NCBI RefSeq assembly: GCF_019247635.1
Contig: NZ_JAFBAR010000089.1
Location: forward strand, 1-64,000
Reading direction: 5' to 3'
DNA: 64,000 nucleotides
Source of the DNA: Mycobacterium sp.
GTDB lineage: Bacteria; Actinomycetota; Actinomycetes; Mycobacteriales; Mycobacteriaceae
Positions 37,834 to 47,515 of this stretch are shown one piece after another. The position numbers and the translations under genes were made by a program. The notes beneath the pieces were generated by a model. It saw only the letters and a program-made list of their open reading frames with translations. It was not told where the DNA came from and did not search any database. How positions within the stretch are numbered: the first letter of the stretch is position 1; each line of letters begins with the position of its first letter.

Positions 37834-39474
37834 TCACAGCGGCACGTTCCCGTGCTTCTTCGGCGGCAGATGGGCGATCTTGCGTTCCAGCAGCCGCAGC
37901 GCCGTGCCGACATAGCCACGGGTGTGTGACGGCGGGATGACCGCATCGACGTATCCGCGTTCGGCGGCGACGTAGGGGTTGACCAACGTGTCCTCGTACT
38001 CCTGCTGCAACTGCAGGCGGAGCTCGTCGACTTCCTTGCCCTCCTTGGCGGCCTCGGACAGCTGCTTGCGGTAGACGAAGCCGACGGCGCCGGAGGCGCC
38101 CATCACCGCGATCTGCGCGGTCGGCCAGGCCAGGTTGACGTCGCAGCCCATGTCTTTGGAACCCATGACGCAATAGGCGCCGCCGTAGGCCTTGCGGGTG
38201 ATGACGGTGATCTTCGGGACGGTGGCCTCGCCGTAGGCGTAGAGCAACTTGGCGCCGCGGCGGATGATGCCGTTGTATTCCTGGCCGGTGCCGGGCAGGA
38301 AGCCCGGGACGTCGACCAGCATGACGATCGGGATGTTGAAGCAGTCGCAGGTCCGCACGAACCGGGCCGCCTTCTCCGAGGCGTTGATGTCCAGGCAGCC
38401 GGCGAACTGGGTGGGCTGGTTGGCGACGATGCCCACCGGCCGCCCGTCGATACGCCCGAATCCGACCACGATGTTCTGGGCGTAACCGGCCTGGATTTCC
38501 AGGAACTCGTCGTCGTCGAGGATGCGGACAATCACTTCGTGCATGTCGTAGGGCTGGTTGGGCGAGTCGGGGATCAGCGTGTCCAGTTCGAGGTCCTCTT
38601 CGGTGAGGTTGTCCTCGATCGCGCCCTCGGGCACGGGTACGGGGTCGCGCGGGGCGTCGGTGAAGTTGTTGGGCGGCAGGTAGCTCAACAGGTCGCGGAC
38701 CCAGTCGAAGGCGTCCTGCTCGCCGGATGCGACGTAGTGCAACGTGCCCGACTTGGCCATGTGGGTGTGCGCGCCGCCGAGTTCCTCCATGGTGACGTCC
38801 TCACCGGTCACCGTCTTGATGACGTCGGGGCCGGTGATGAACATCTGGCTGGTCTGGTCGACCATGATCACGAAGTCGGTCAGCGCGGGGGAGTAGACGT
38901 GTCCGCCGGCGGCCGCGCCCATGATCAGGGAGATCTGCGGGATGACGCCCGAGGCCAGGATGTTGTTGCGGAAGATCTTGCTGTAGAGGCCCAGCGAGAC
39001 GACGCCCTCCTGGATGCGCGCGCCGGCACCGTCGTTGATGCCGATCAGCGGACGACCGGTCTTGATCGCCAGCTCCTGCACCTTGACGATCTTCTCGCCG
39101 TAAACCTCGCCCAGGCTGCCGCCGAACACCGTGGCGTCCTGGCTGAAGACGCACACGTCGCGGCCGTCGATGGTGCCGTAGCCGGTGACCACGCCGTCGC
39201 CCAGCGGCCGGTTGCTTTCCAACCCGAAGTTGGTGCTGCGATGCCGGGCCAGCGCGTCGAGCTCGACGAACGAGTCCTCGTCGAGCAGGGCGTAGATACG
39301 TTCGCGGGCGGTTAGCTTGCCCTTGGCGTGCACCTTGTCGACGGCGGTTTCGCCGACGGGATGCAGCGACTCTTCTCGGCGCTTGTGCAGTTCCGCCAGC
39401 TTGCCCGCCGTGGTGTGGATGTCGATCGTGTGCTCCTCGGCGGGTTCTGCGGTGTGGTCGGTAACGCTGGTCAT
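37834..39474 (-). CDS. accD5: Propionyl-CoA carboxylase beta chain AccD5
   Basis: 546 residues. Carboxyltransferase that makes methylmalonyl-CoA from propionyl-CoA with AccA3 and AccE5, feeding methyl-branched lipid synthesis. Crotonase-type halves contain [16 protein letters not shown] near 145 and [17 protein letters not shown] near 185 (first oxyanion hole), and [28 protein letters not shown] near 395 and [15 protein letters not shown] near 440 (second). Matches Rv3280, which is 548 residues. First gene of the accD5-accE5-maf run. Confidence 0.97.
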   Translation of the reverse strand: MTSVTDHTAEPAEEHTIDIHTTAGKLAELHKRREESLHPVGETAVDKVHAKGKLTARERIYALLDEDSFVELDALARHRSTNFGLESNRPLGDGVVTGYGTIDGRDVCVFSQDATVFGGSLGEVYGEKIVKVQELAIKTGRPLIGINDGAGARIQEGVVSLGLYSKIFRNNILASGVIPQISLIMGAAAGGHVYSPALTDFVIMVDQTSQMFITGPDVIKTVTGEDVTMEELGGAHTHMAKSGTLHYVASGEQDAFDWVRDLLSYLPPNNFTDAPRDPVPVPEGAIEDNLTEEDLELDTLIPDSPNQPYDMHEVIVRILDDDEFLEIQAGYAQNIVVGFGRIDGRPVGIVANQPTQFAGCLDINASEKAARFVRTCDCFNIPIVMLVDVPGFLPGTGQEYNGIIRRGAKLLYAYGEATVPKITVITRKAYGGAYCVMGSKDMGCDVNLAWPTAQIAVMGASGAVGFVYRKQLSEAAKEGKEVDELRLQLQQEYEDTLVNPYVAAERGYVDAVIPPSHTRGYVGTALRLLERKIAHLPPKKHGNVPL

Positions 39475-39482
39475 GGGTCACG

Positions 39483-39503
39483 AGCTTAGCGGCGAGGTAG
39501 TCT
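39483..39503. promoter_or_regulatory. Divergent -10 boxes of accD5 and the KstD-like gene
   Basis: Minus strand: TAAGCT (39483-39488), eight bases before the accD5 ATG. Plus strand: TAGTCT (39498-39503), six bases before the GTG at 39510. Only nine bases separate the boxes, so each -35 region falls on the other promoter or gene. Confidence 0.5.
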
Positions 39504-39509
39504 CCGCTC

Positions 39510-41078
39510 GTGGCGGCGGTGGTCGATTGGGCCGAAGAACACGACGTGCTGGTCGCCGGGTCCGGTGGCGGGGGTGTTACCGGCGCCTACACCGCGGCCC
39601 GCGAAGGACTCGACGTGCTGCTGGTCGAGGCGACCGACAAGTTCGGCGGCACCACGGCCTACTCAGGCGGCGGCGGGGTGTGGTTCCCGTGCAACCCGGT
39701 ACTGCTTCGCGCAGGCACCGACGACACCATCGACGACGCGCTGACCTACTACCACGCGGTGGTCGGTGACCGCACTCCCCGCGAACTGCAGGAGACGTTC
39801 GTGCGCGGCGGCGCCCCGCTGATCGAGTACCTCGAGCGCGATCCGAACCTGAAATTCGTGCCGCTGCCCTGGCCCGACTACTACGGCAAAGCGCCCAAGG
39901 CGCGGTTGGACGGCCAGCGGCACATCGCGGTGAAGCCGCTGAAGGTGGCCGCCGCCCCCGCACTGCGTGAGGTGATCCGCGGGCCGCTCGACACCGACCG
40001 GCTCGGCGCCGAAACGCCGGCCGACTACTACGTCGGGGGCCGCGCGCTGATCGCCCGGTTCCTCACTGCCATCGCGCAGTACCCCGGTGCGTCGCTGCGG
40101 CGCGAGACCGCCCTGGTCGAGCTGGTCGTGTCGGACGGCGCCGTGACGGGAGCGATGGTCGAAAGCAACGGCAAGCGCAAAGCCATCCGCGCCCGCCTCG
40201 GAGTGTTGTTGGCGGCCGGCGGTTTTGAGAGCAACGACAAGCTGCGCCGCGAATTCGGCGTGCCCGGCGTGGCGCGAGACACCATGGGTGGGCCGGGAAG
40301 TCGCGGCCTGGCGCACCTGGCTGGCATCGCTGCCGGTGCGGACACTGATCTGCTGGATCAGGCCTGGTGGTCGCCGGGCATGACGCACCCCGACGGTCGT
40401 TCGGCCTTCGCGTTGTGGTTCACCGGCGGCATCTTCGTCAACCAGGACGGCAACCGGTTCGTCAACGAATCCAGGGCCTACGACCGGGCCGGCCGCGAGA
40501 TCATCGCCTTGCTGCAGGACGGGTCGATCACGTTGCCGTACTGGATGATCTACGACGACAGGGAAGGCGAGGTGCCGCCGGTCAAGGCCGCCAACGTCGC
40601 CATCGTGGAGGCCGAAAAGTACCGTAAGGCCGGGCTGTGGCACACGGCCGACACCCTCGAGGAACTCGCCGGCAAGATCGGCGTGCCGGCCGGTCGACTC
40701 GAGGCGACGGTGGCCCGGTTCAACGAATTCGCCGCCGCCGGCGTCGACCAGGACTTCGGCCGGGGCGACGAGGGTTTCGACCGCGCATTCTCTGCGGGCG
40801 CGGCGCCGCTGGTGCCGATCGACAAACCGCCGTTCCACGCCGCGGCGTTCGGCATCTCCGACCTGGGCACCAAGGGCGGGTTGCGCACCGACACCGCGGC
40901 CCGGGTGCTCGACACCTCCGGCAGGCCGATCCCCGGACTGTATGCGGCCGGCAACACGATGGCCGCGCCCAGCGGCGAGGCGTATCCCGGCGGCGGCAAC
41001 CCGATCGGGACCAGCATGCTGTTCAGCCATCTGGCGGTGCGGGACATGCTCAACCGCGCGAATCTCCGAAACGTCTGA
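39510..41078 (+). CDS. KstD-like FAD-dependent dehydrogenase
   Basis: 522 residues, GTG start. It has FAD-binding VLVAGSGGGGVTGAYTAARE (about 14-33), an active-site loop TTAYSGGGGVWFP, the closing FAD motif GLYAAGNTMAAPSGEAYPGG near 470, and NPIGTSMLFSHLA. The late YPGGG is the Tyr/Gly pair that promotes enolisation in 3-ketosteroid delta-1-dehydrogenases, and FVNESRAYDRAG holds a further family Tyr. It probably introduces a double bond next to a ketone in a steroid or related cyclic substrate; which one is not known. This gene is not between accD5 and birA in H37Rv as recalled, so it looks like an insertion or a lineage-specific gene. Confidence 0.85.
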   Translation: MAAVVDWAEEHDVLVAGSGGGGVTGAYTAAREGLDVLLVEATDKFGGTTAYSGGGGVWFPCNPVLLRAGTDDTIDDALTYYHAVVGDRTPRELQETFVRGGAPLIEYLERDPNLKFVPLPWPDYYGKAPKARLDGQRHIAVKPLKVAAAPALREVIRGPLDTDRLGAETPADYYVGGRALIARFLTAIAQYPGASLRRETALVELVVSDGAVTGAMVESNGKRKAIRARLGVLLAAGGFESNDKLRREFGVPGVARDTMGGPGSRGLAHLAGIAAGADTDLLDQAWWSPGMTHPDGRSAFALWFTGGIFVNQDGNRFVNESRAYDRAGREIIALLQDGSITLPYWMIYDDREGEVPPVKAANVAIVEAEKYRKAGLWHTADTLEELAGKIGVPAGRLEATVARFNEFAAAGVDQDFGRGDEGFDRAFSAGAAPLVPIDKPPFHAAAFGISDLGTKGGLRTDTAARVLDTSGRPIPGLYAAGNTMAAPSGEAYPGGGNPIGTSMLFSHLAVRDMLNRANLRNV

Positions 41079-41211
41079 TTAGCCGCTGCCGCACGGGTTT
41101 CGGGCATCGGTGGGGCCGGCGGCGCCGGGGTTCGGGAGCCACTGGCATCGGGGAGCAGGGGGCCGCGCCGGATCGCTCTTCGGCGCGCCGGGCCAGCACG
41201 GGCAGGCGCTC

Positions 41212-41217
41212 TAAGCT
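41212..41217 (+). promoter_or_regulatory. -10 box of birA
   Basis: TAAGCT, eight bases before the ATG at 41226. Confidence 0.45.
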
Positions 41218-41225
41218 GAGCGGTC

Positions 41226-42002
41226 ATGGACCGCGACCAGCCGCTGGACGAGGCCGTGCTGCGCGCGGGCCTGACCGGGATGTGGCGCCAACTCGATGTC
41301 GTCGAACGGACCGGGTCCACCAACGCCGACCTGTTGGCGCGGGCGGCGTCGGGAAGCGACATCGCCGGGCGGGTGCTGATCGCCGAGCACCAGACCGCCG
41401 GCCGTGGCCGCCAGGGCCGCACCTGGACGGCGACCCCGCGCACGCAGCTCAGCATGTCGGTGGGCGTCAGCGTGGTGGACGTCCCCGTCGCCTCCTGGGG
41501 CTGGCTGTCGCTGGCCACCGGCATCGCGGTGGTCGACGCGGTGGCCGGCCTCGGAGTGCGGGCGGGCCTCAAATGGCCCAACGACGTGCTCGCCGGTCCG
41601 CAGGACTCGCCGCGCAAGCTAGCCGGCATCCTGGCCGAGGTCGCCCGCCCGGCGGTGGTGGTCGGGCTGGGGTTGAACGTCACCGAGGCGCCCGACGGTG
41701 TCGACGGGGCGACGTCGCTACTGGATCTCGGCGTCGCGGCACCCGACCGGCAAAGCCTCGTCTGCACGCTGCTGGATGAGCTGAGCTCCCGGATCGCGCA
41801 ATGGCGGCGCGGCGATTCCCAACTGGCGGCCGACTACCGGGCCCGCAGCCTGACCCTCGGATCGCGGGTGCGCGCCCTGCTGCCCGGCGACCGGGAGGTG
41901 ATCGGGACCGCGACCGCCATCGACGAGCAGGGCCGGTTGTGCCTGGAATCGGCGGGCCGGGCCGTGGTGGTGTCGGCCGGCGACGTCATTCATTTGCGCT
42001 AG
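41226..42002 (+). CDS. birA: Biotin protein ligase BirA
   Basis: 258 residues. It makes biotinyl-AMP and attaches biotin to the carrier Lys of AccA3. Motifs: the adenylate loop QTAGRGRQGRTWTA (about 56-69), LKWPNDVLAG near 120, KLAGILAE near 136, and GLGLNV near 150, with an SH3-like C-terminal domain (about 205-258). It has no N-terminal winged helix, so it is the single-function class without repressor role. Matches Rv3279c. Confidence 0.96.
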   Translation: MDRDQPLDEAVLRAGLTGMWRQLDVVERTGSTNADLLARAASGSDIAGRVLIAEHQTAGRGRQGRTWTATPRTQLSMSVGVSVVDVPVASWGWLSLATGIAVVDAVAGLGVRAGLKWPNDVLAGPQDSPRKLAGILAEVARPAVVVGLGLNVTEAPDGVDGATSLLDLGVAAPDRQSLVCTLLDELSSRIAQWRRGDSQLAADYRARSLTLGSRVRALLPGDREVIGTATAIDEQGRLCLESAGRAVVVSAGDVIHLR

Positions 42003-42014
42003 GTGGGCAGCGAA

Positions 42015-42032
42015 AGTTAGGGTACCCTAACT
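42015..42032. promoter_or_regulatory. Perfect 18-base palindrome at the SRPBCC promoter
   Basis: AGTTAGGGTACCCTAACT is fully symmetric and contains the -10 box TACCCT (42023-42028), which lies seven bases before the GTG at 42036. A repressor bound here would cover the promoter. Confidence 0.65.
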
Positions 42033-42035
42033 AAG

Positions 42036-42503
42036 GTGCGTACCGTCCACATCGAAACGATTCTGCCGACCACCGCCGACCGAGTGTGGCCAGCGATGCT
42101 TTCTCCGGTCACGTTCCTCTATGTGTGCAAGGGCCTGTTCGGCGTCCCCGCGCTGGCGGGACGCTCACAGGAGCTGCGCGCGGGTGAGTGCGGAACCGGT
42201 TGGCTGTTCGCCTTCCATGTGTTGCCGGCGTATCGGCACACCATCGAGGTCGTCGAGGTGGACCCGACCAGCAAAACCGTGCGCACCCACGAGCACGGCG
42301 GCGTCCTGAAGGCCTGGAACCACACGTTGCGGGTCGAACCGATCGACGAGCATTCGTGCCGCTACAGCGACACCGTCGACATCGACGCGGGCATCGCCAC
42401 CGGCTTCGTTGCCACGCTCGCGGTCGGGATCTACCGCTACCGGCAACGGCGCTGGCGCAAACTCGTGCGCCGGCACCTGATAGCGGAGCCGCATTTGCGC
42501 TGA
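42036..42503 (+). CDS. SRPBCC (START-like) protein
   Basis: 155 residues, GTG start. It shows the helix-grip pattern of polyketide-cyclase/dehydrase-type proteins: IETILPTTADRVWPAMLSP at the start, alternating strands in the middle, and a long C-terminal amphipathic helix GIYRYRQRRWRKLVRRH. Members bind hydrophobic ligands; no catalytic residues identify a reaction. The gene ends two bases before the convergent cyclase gene. The palindrome over its -10 box suggests ligand-responsive control. Confidence 0.75.
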   Translation: MRTVHIETILPTTADRVWPAMLSPVTFLYVCKGLFGVPALAGRSQELRAGECGTGWLFAFHVLPAYRHTIEVVEVDPTSKTVRTHEHGGVLKAWNHTLRVEPIDEHSCRYSDTVDIDAGIATGFVATLAVGIYRYRQRRWRKLVRRHLIAEPHLR

Positions 42504-42505
42504 TT

Positions 42506-45500
42506 TCACGCCATCGCCTCGGCCCACGCGATATGGCCTTCGAAGCCAAGCGATTTCGCCATGTCCCGGTAACCATCTCGGAGGTGGGTGTAGTTCGCGC
42601 TATCGCCGCGCGCCCGTGCCAGCAGCGCTTGTAGTCGCAGCAGAAAGACGTCGCGCACGGCCAAGTCCGCTGTAGTCGGCGCCGTCGCTAACCGTCCGAT
42701 CGCGGCCTCGGCTTCGGCCACGTCACCGTCGGCGTCGCGTTCCAGCAGCGTCTCCACCAGCACACCCGTCGCACAGACGCCCCAACACAGCAGCTGCCCC
42801 TCGCGCACCAGTTGCTCGATGGCCGCGCGCATGACCACGATGGCGTCGTCGCGATCTCCGCGCCGAGCCCTCTCCCGCGCCGAGTACACCTCGACGGTCG
42901 GTAGATCGGACAGGTTGTGTCCCCGGCGCACCAGCTCTTCGCCGACCTCAGCCAGCACCTGCTGACCGCGTTCGTGCTCGGCAGCCGTATGGCGATGCAC
43001 CAGCGCAACGCCTAGGGTCAGCCGGGCCGCCGACACCGCGTTATCGTGGCCGGATCGTTCGGCAATGTGCACGGCGTCCTCGATCTCGCGCACCACGGAA
43101 TCTTCTGGCCGCACGACTCCAAGCGGTATTCCCACGCAGTAGGCGTAGGCGATCACCATCATGTACATCGGGGGATCGGCGTTGCGGGCCATGGTGAGGC
43201 CGCGCTCTAGGTCCTCTCGCCATCCGCGACGGCCCAGGCAATACCGGGCGATGGCCCGCGACGTCAGGGCAAGCGCAAGGGGGGACCCGATAATGAAGTT
43301 GCCTTTGGCCGGATCATCGTCGGCCAGCTCGATGACCCTCTGCGACCACCGCAGGGCGTCGGAATATTCGCCGCTTTGGCCCCTGGCGAGGATGGGGGAC
43401 ATGGACAGCCCCACCGTCAAGGTGGGATCGCCGATCGACTCGATGAGCGCCCAGGCTTCCGACGCCAGCTGTGTGGCTTCGCGCATCCGGCCGCGATAGT
43501 TGTGATCCATCACCAATCCCGCCATCGCGATAGCCAGTGAGGTCTTGTCGCCGGCGGCCGCGCACAACTGCCGCAATTCATCGAAGCGGTCGCCGGCGAC
43601 GCTCACAAAAGTTCGCCAAGCCGTCCCACACAACATCGTGCGCGGAGCGATGCGCATGGCGTCTCGGTTGTCGTCGTCCGCCGGTAGTGCGTCGGCGATC
43701 GTTTGGGCACGCTCCCAGCTCAGTCGCGCCGCGATGAAGTCGCGGTGGGTGGCCCACGCCGCGGCGCGCATGTGCCAGCCGTAGGCGGCGTGCAGATCAC
43801 CGGCGGCCTCCAGATGCTCGGCGATCAGCGCCGCGTTTTGTTCTCCTGCCGCCGGGTCACGCGATTGGATTGCGGTCGCGACCCGCCGGTGCAGCTCGGC
43901 GCGATCGGATTTGAGCTGTGAATCATGGGCCACCTTGCGAATCAGCGGATGGTGGAATACGTACTCGGGTTGCGGGGTGAATTCCATCTGATCGATAAGT
44001 TCGCCCTCGACCAGCTCGGCAAGAACGGGAGTAATCCCCAATGTCTCGAGCAGGTCCCGGCCGAACCGCGAGCCGACCACTGCCGCCGCACTCAAGGTCC
44101 GCTTGGCCGCCGGGTTGAGGCGGTCGATGCGCGCGGCGATGGTCGCCTGCAGGGTGGCGGGCACGCCGACCTCTGCGACGTCGGCCGGCGACATGTAGGC
44201 GCCGCGGTTCCCCCGCAGTACACCGCGCTCGGCCAGGTCATGCACCATCTCCTCGGCAAAAAACGGATTACCGGCGGCTCGCTCGGTGATCACGGTTGTC
44301 AATCCGCCCACTGAAGGTTCCGGCCCAAGTAGCTCGGCCACCAATGCTGCGGTATCCGAATCACTCAGCGGCGCCAGGGCTATGGTCTGAGCGCCCGGAA
44401 GCGTGCTCAGCGCCCCCCGATATTCGGGCCGGTAGGTGATCAGTACCAGTGACGGCGTCTGCGAGATCACCCCGAGAAAATCCGCGAGCATGGATTCGCT
44501 CACCTCGTCGATCCAGTGTGCGTCCTCGACGACATAGACCGCGGGGGCATCGCGGGCCAGCAACGCGGCGTTGACCAGCGCGGTCAATCGCCGGCGCCGC
44601 GCATCCGGCTGGATCCTGGGGAGGTTCACGTCGGGATCGGCGATGCCCAGCAGGTCGTCGAAGAGCAGCAAGTCTTCGGCCTCGGCGTCGCGAGCGCGGG
44701 TCCGTACCTGGGCGCGGGCCGCCGGGCCGTCCAGCTCACCCACACCGCTGGCCGCCCGTAGCAGCCGCGCTACGGCCACGAAGGCAACGTCGCTGGTATG
44801 CGACTCACAGAAGGCAGAACACACGCGGACACCCCGGACGGCCGCCATCGCGGCGACCTCGCGCACCAGACGACTCTTGCCGATGCCCGCCGCTCCCCGC
44901 ACGCCGACCACCGCGCCGTGGCCCTCGACGGCACGCTCCAGCAGGCCTTCGACGGTGGCCATTTCGGGGCGCCGGCCTACCAGAATCGACTCGGCGCGCC
45001 CGGCGCGACGCCGTTCCGACACGCTCAACAGCTGCTGGGCACAGACCGGTTGGTCGGCACCTTTGATACGGACCAGTTCAGGGTTATCGAGCACAGCCGC
45101 ATCCTCGACCAGCCGCGCGGTGGATGCGCTGAGCATCACCGCGCCGGGCGGAGCGACGGACTCCATCCGCTGGGCAATTCCCACCTGCTCGCCGATGGTG
45201 GTGTAACCCAAAGCGCCCGAACCGATTTCACCGGCAATCACCTGACCGGAATTGAGGCCCACCCGCAGCCGCAGGTTCACCCCGTCGCGGCGTTCGACGT
45301 CAGCGGCCAGGCGCTTGGCTTCACCCTGAACACCCAGTGCGGCCAAACACGCGCGCAGAGCGTGATCCTCGAGCGCGGCCGGCGCCCCGAAAACGGCCAT
45401 GATGCCGTCTCCGGTGAATTTGTCCACTGTGCCGCCGTAGCGGTGCACCACCGCCGCCGAGCGAGTGACCAGCTGGGTCATGATTTCCCGTAACCGCTCC

Positions 45501-45691
45501 GCGCCGACCGCCGCCGCGATCTGCATCGAGTGAACAACGTCGGCAAACAGCACAGTGACCTGCTTGTACTCCGCCGGTGTGCCCGCTATCTCGGTCGGTG
45601 ACCCGCACTCATGGCAGAACTTCTCGCTCGGCCGCAATTCGGTGCCGCATGTCATGCATGCCAATACGGTCGTCACGACAGCACCATCCAT
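42506..45691 (-). CDS. Class III cyclase-AAA ATPase-TPR regulatory protein
   Basis: 1061 residues. An N-terminal zinc ribbon has C12, C15, C26 and C29. A class III nucleotide cyclase domain (about 43-215) has metal Asp51 (FADVVHS) and Asp95 (TGDG), and Lys91 (DKFTGDG) for adenine recognition. The conserved Asn of the VNxAxR motif is Gly (QVGIAQR), so activity may be weak. An ATPase module follows: Walker A GAAGIGKS (about 266-273) and Walker B VYVVEDAHWID. The C-terminal half is helical and TPR-like. No LuxR helix-turn-helix ends the protein, unlike Rv0386-type relatives. A cytoplasmic sensor or scaffold is likely; its signal is unknown. Not at this locus in H37Rv as recalled. Confidence 0.85.
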   Translation of the reverse strand: MDGAVVTTVLACMTCGTELRPSEKFCHECGSPTEIAGTPAEYKQVTVLFADVVHSMQIAAAVGAERLREIMTQLVTRSAAVVHRYGGTVDKFTGDGIMAVFGAPAALEDHALRACLAALGVQGEAKRLAADVERRDGVNLRLRVGLNSGQVIAGEIGSGALGYTTIGEQVGIAQRMESVAPPGAVMLSASTARLVEDAAVLDNPELVRIKGADQPVCAQQLLSVSERRRAGRAESILVGRRPEMATVEGLLERAVEGHGAVVGVRGAAGIGKSRLVREVAAMAAVRGVRVCSAFCESHTSDVAFVAVARLLRAASGVGELDGPAARAQVRTRARDAEAEDLLLFDDLLGIADPDVNLPRIQPDARRRRLTALVNAALLARDAPAVYVVEDAHWIDEVSESMLADFLGVISQTPSLVLITYRPEYRGALSTLPGAQTIALAPLSDSDTAALVAELLGPEPSVGGLTTVITERAAGNPFFAEEMVHDLAERGVLRGNRGAYMSPADVAEVGVPATLQATIAARIDRLNPAAKRTLSAAAVVGSRFGRDLLETLGITPVLAELVEGELIDQMEFTPQPEYVFHHPLIRKVAHDSQLKSDRAELHRRVATAIQSRDPAAGEQNAALIAEHLEAAGDLHAAYGWHMRAAAWATHRDFIAARLSWERAQTIADALPADDDNRDAMRIAPRTMLCGTAWRTFVSVAGDRFDELRQLCAAAGDKTSLAIAMAGLVMDHNYRGRMREATQLASEAWALIESIGDPTLTVGLSMSPILARGQSGEYSDALRWSQRVIELADDDPAKGNFIIGSPLALALTSRAIARYCLGRRGWREDLERGLTMARNADPPMYMMVIAYAYCVGIPLGVVRPEDSVVREIEDAVHIAERSGHDNAVSAARLTLGVALVHRHTAAEHERGQQVLAEVGEELVRRGHNLSDLPTVEVYSARERARRGDRDDAIVVMRAAIEQLVREGQLLCWGVCATGVLVETLLERDADGDVAEAEAAIGRLATAPTTADLAVRDVFLLRLQALLARARGDSANYTHLRDGYRDMAKSLGFEGHIAWAEAMA

Positions 45692-45782
45692 TTCCGGCTA
45701 CGGCGATCCCGTCAGCCCAACAATAGGGTGCTTAGCAGGCGCAAAACCAGCGTCTCCATGGCGGAGAACCGCACCCGCGACG

Positions 45783-45788
45783 TATGTT
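45783..45788 (+). promoter_or_regulatory. -10 box of the FAD oxidoreductase gene
   Basis: TATGTT, seven bases before the GTG at 45796. It overlaps the alternative ATG at 45784, which argues that the GTG is the true start. Confidence 0.5.
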
Positions 45789-45795
45789 GACAGCC

Positions 45796-47505
45796 GTGAC
45801 AACTGTCGCCGTCCTGGGCGGTGGAGTCGCGGGTCTCAGCGCCGCCCACGAGCTGGCTACGCGCGGGTTCGACGTGACCGTCTACGAGTGGCGCGACGTG
45901 TTCGGCGGGAAGGCCCGCTCGATACCCGTGCCGAAAACCGGAGCCGGGTCTGCGGCATTGCCCGGCGAGCACGGCTTCCGCTTCTTCCCCGGCTTCTACC
46001 GTCACTTGCCGGACACTATGGCGCACATCCCGGACGGCAACCCGGCCGACAACCGGAGCGTCGCGGACCACTTTGTCGCAGCGACCCGGGTGTTGCTGGC
46101 ACAAGACGACGGTGAACCGGAGCTCGTCGCGCCCGCCGAGTTGCCCTCCTCGTTGAACGATGTCGAGGTCGCAACGCGGTTCGTGTGGGAATTCGGCACT
46201 CGTTTGGGTCTCAAGCCCGCCGAGTTGTCGGTGTTTGTGGAGCTGTTGCTGACGTTGCTCACCTCGTGTGACAAGCGCCGTTATGACGAGTGGGAGCAAA
46301 TAAGTTGGTGGGAATACAGCGGCGCAGAGCAGCGGTCGCCGGCGTTTCAGAAGTTCCTTGCCGACGGGCTGAGCCGTTCGCTGGTCGCGGCGCGGGCGCG
46401 CGAGATATCGGCACGCACCGGCGGACTGATCCTTTGTCAACTGCTGCTAAGCCTGATGCGACGCGGCGGGCGGGTCGACCGGGTGCTGGACGGCCCCACC
46501 AGTGAGGTGTGGATTGACCCGTGGGTCGAGCACCTGCGCACCACTGGCGTTGCGTTGCGTTCCGGTTGGGAGGTCGCCGGGATCGACTGCGACGGCCATC
46601 GCGTCACGGGTGTGACGTTGCAGGATGGCAACAGCACGGAGCGTGTGACGGCCGACCATTACGTGGCCGCGCTGCCGGTGGAGCGGTTGCGCCTGCTGAT
46701 CTCGCCGGCGCTCCGCTCGGCGGAGCCGCGGCTGGCAGCGCTGTCGGCATTGGTCACGCGATGGATGAATGGGGCCATGTTCTACCTCAAGCGGGATGTC
46801 CCCCTGCAGCGCGGCCACGCCATCTTCATCGACTCTGAGTGGTCGCTGACCGCAATCTCGCAGGCGCAGTTCTGGGCCGGCATCGATCTCAAGCAACGCG
46901 GCGACGGCGACGTCGCCGGGATTTTGTCGGTCGCCATCTCGGAATGGGACCGCCCCGGTCGTCGCACCGGAAAGGTGGCTCACGCGTGCACCATGGACGA
47001 GATCTGCGAGGAAGTCTGGGGACAGATGGTCGACCATCTGGGTAGCGCCACGCTGGATTTCAACAACGTCGACAGCTGGTTCCTCGACCCCGACATCGAG
47101 TTTCCAAATACCACCGCGACGACCAACCTCGAGCCGCTGCTGATCAACACCGCTGGCTCTTGGGCCAACCGGCCGGACGCGGTGACGCACATTCCCAACT
47201 TGTTTCTCGCCGCCGATTTCGTTCGAACCCATACCGATCTGGCGACAATGGAGGCTGCCAACGAGGCGGCCCGGCGCGCGGTCAACGGCATTCTCGACGC
47301 GACAGGCTCGGCCGCCGCCCGTTGTGGGGTCTGGCCGCTGCACGAGCCGCGCGTCCTCGGTCCGTTTCGCGAATTCGACCGGCTGCGCTATCGATTGCGG
47401 CGCCCCGCCGCCAAGCTGACGGTGAGCAAGACCGGTGAGTTGGCGCGGAACGACCCCGTCGCGAGGGGGCTGCTCGCGGCAACAAACCATCTCGGTCGGG
47501 GCTGA
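45796..47505 (+). CDS. FAD-dependent amine-oxidase-fold protein (phytoene-desaturase/HpnE-like)
   Basis: 569 residues from the GTG at 45796 (VTTVAVLGGGVAGLSAAHEL). The FAD motif GGGVAGLSAAHELATRGFDV is followed by the GG-doublet block VFGGKARS. GEHGFRFFPGFYRHLPDTM near 60 is typical of carotenoid/hydroxysqualene-type oxidoreductases, and the C-terminal FAD contact is FLAADFVRTHTDLATMEAAN near 470. Likely redox on a hydrophobic isoprenoid or lipid; the substrate is unknown. No carotenoid or hopanoid genes are near. Ten bases separate it from the PH-domain gene, which may be cotranscribed. Confidence 0.8.
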   Translation: MTTVAVLGGGVAGLSAAHELATRGFDVTVYEWRDVFGGKARSIPVPKTGAGSAALPGEHGFRFFPGFYRHLPDTMAHIPDGNPADNRSVADHFVAATRVLLAQDDGEPELVAPAELPSSLNDVEVATRFVWEFGTRLGLKPAELSVFVELLLTLLTSCDKRRYDEWEQISWWEYSGAEQRSPAFQKFLADGLSRSLVAARAREISARTGGLILCQLLLSLMRRGGRVDRVLDGPTSEVWIDPWVEHLRTTGVALRSGWEVAGIDCDGHRVTGVTLQDGNSTERVTADHYVAALPVERLRLLISPALRSAEPRLAALSALVTRWMNGAMFYLKRDVPLQRGHAIFIDSEWSLTAISQAQFWAGIDLKQRGDGDVAGILSVAISEWDRPGRRTGKVAHACTMDEICEEVWGQMVDHLGSATLDFNNVDSWFLDPDIEFPNTTATTNLEPLLINTAGSWANRPDAVTHIPNLFLAADFVRTHTDLATMEAANEAARRAVNGILDATGSAAARCGVWPLHEPRVLGPFREFDRLRYRLRRPAAKLTVSKTGELARNDPVARGLLAATNHLGRG

Positions 47506-47515
47506 GGTCGCGAAC

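Noticed and set aside
42015..42032. IdeR/DtxR iron box at the SRPBCC promoter
   Set aside because: TTAGG and CCTAA half-sites are present, but only four bases lie between them, against nine in the 19-base IdeR consensus, so the geometry is wrong.
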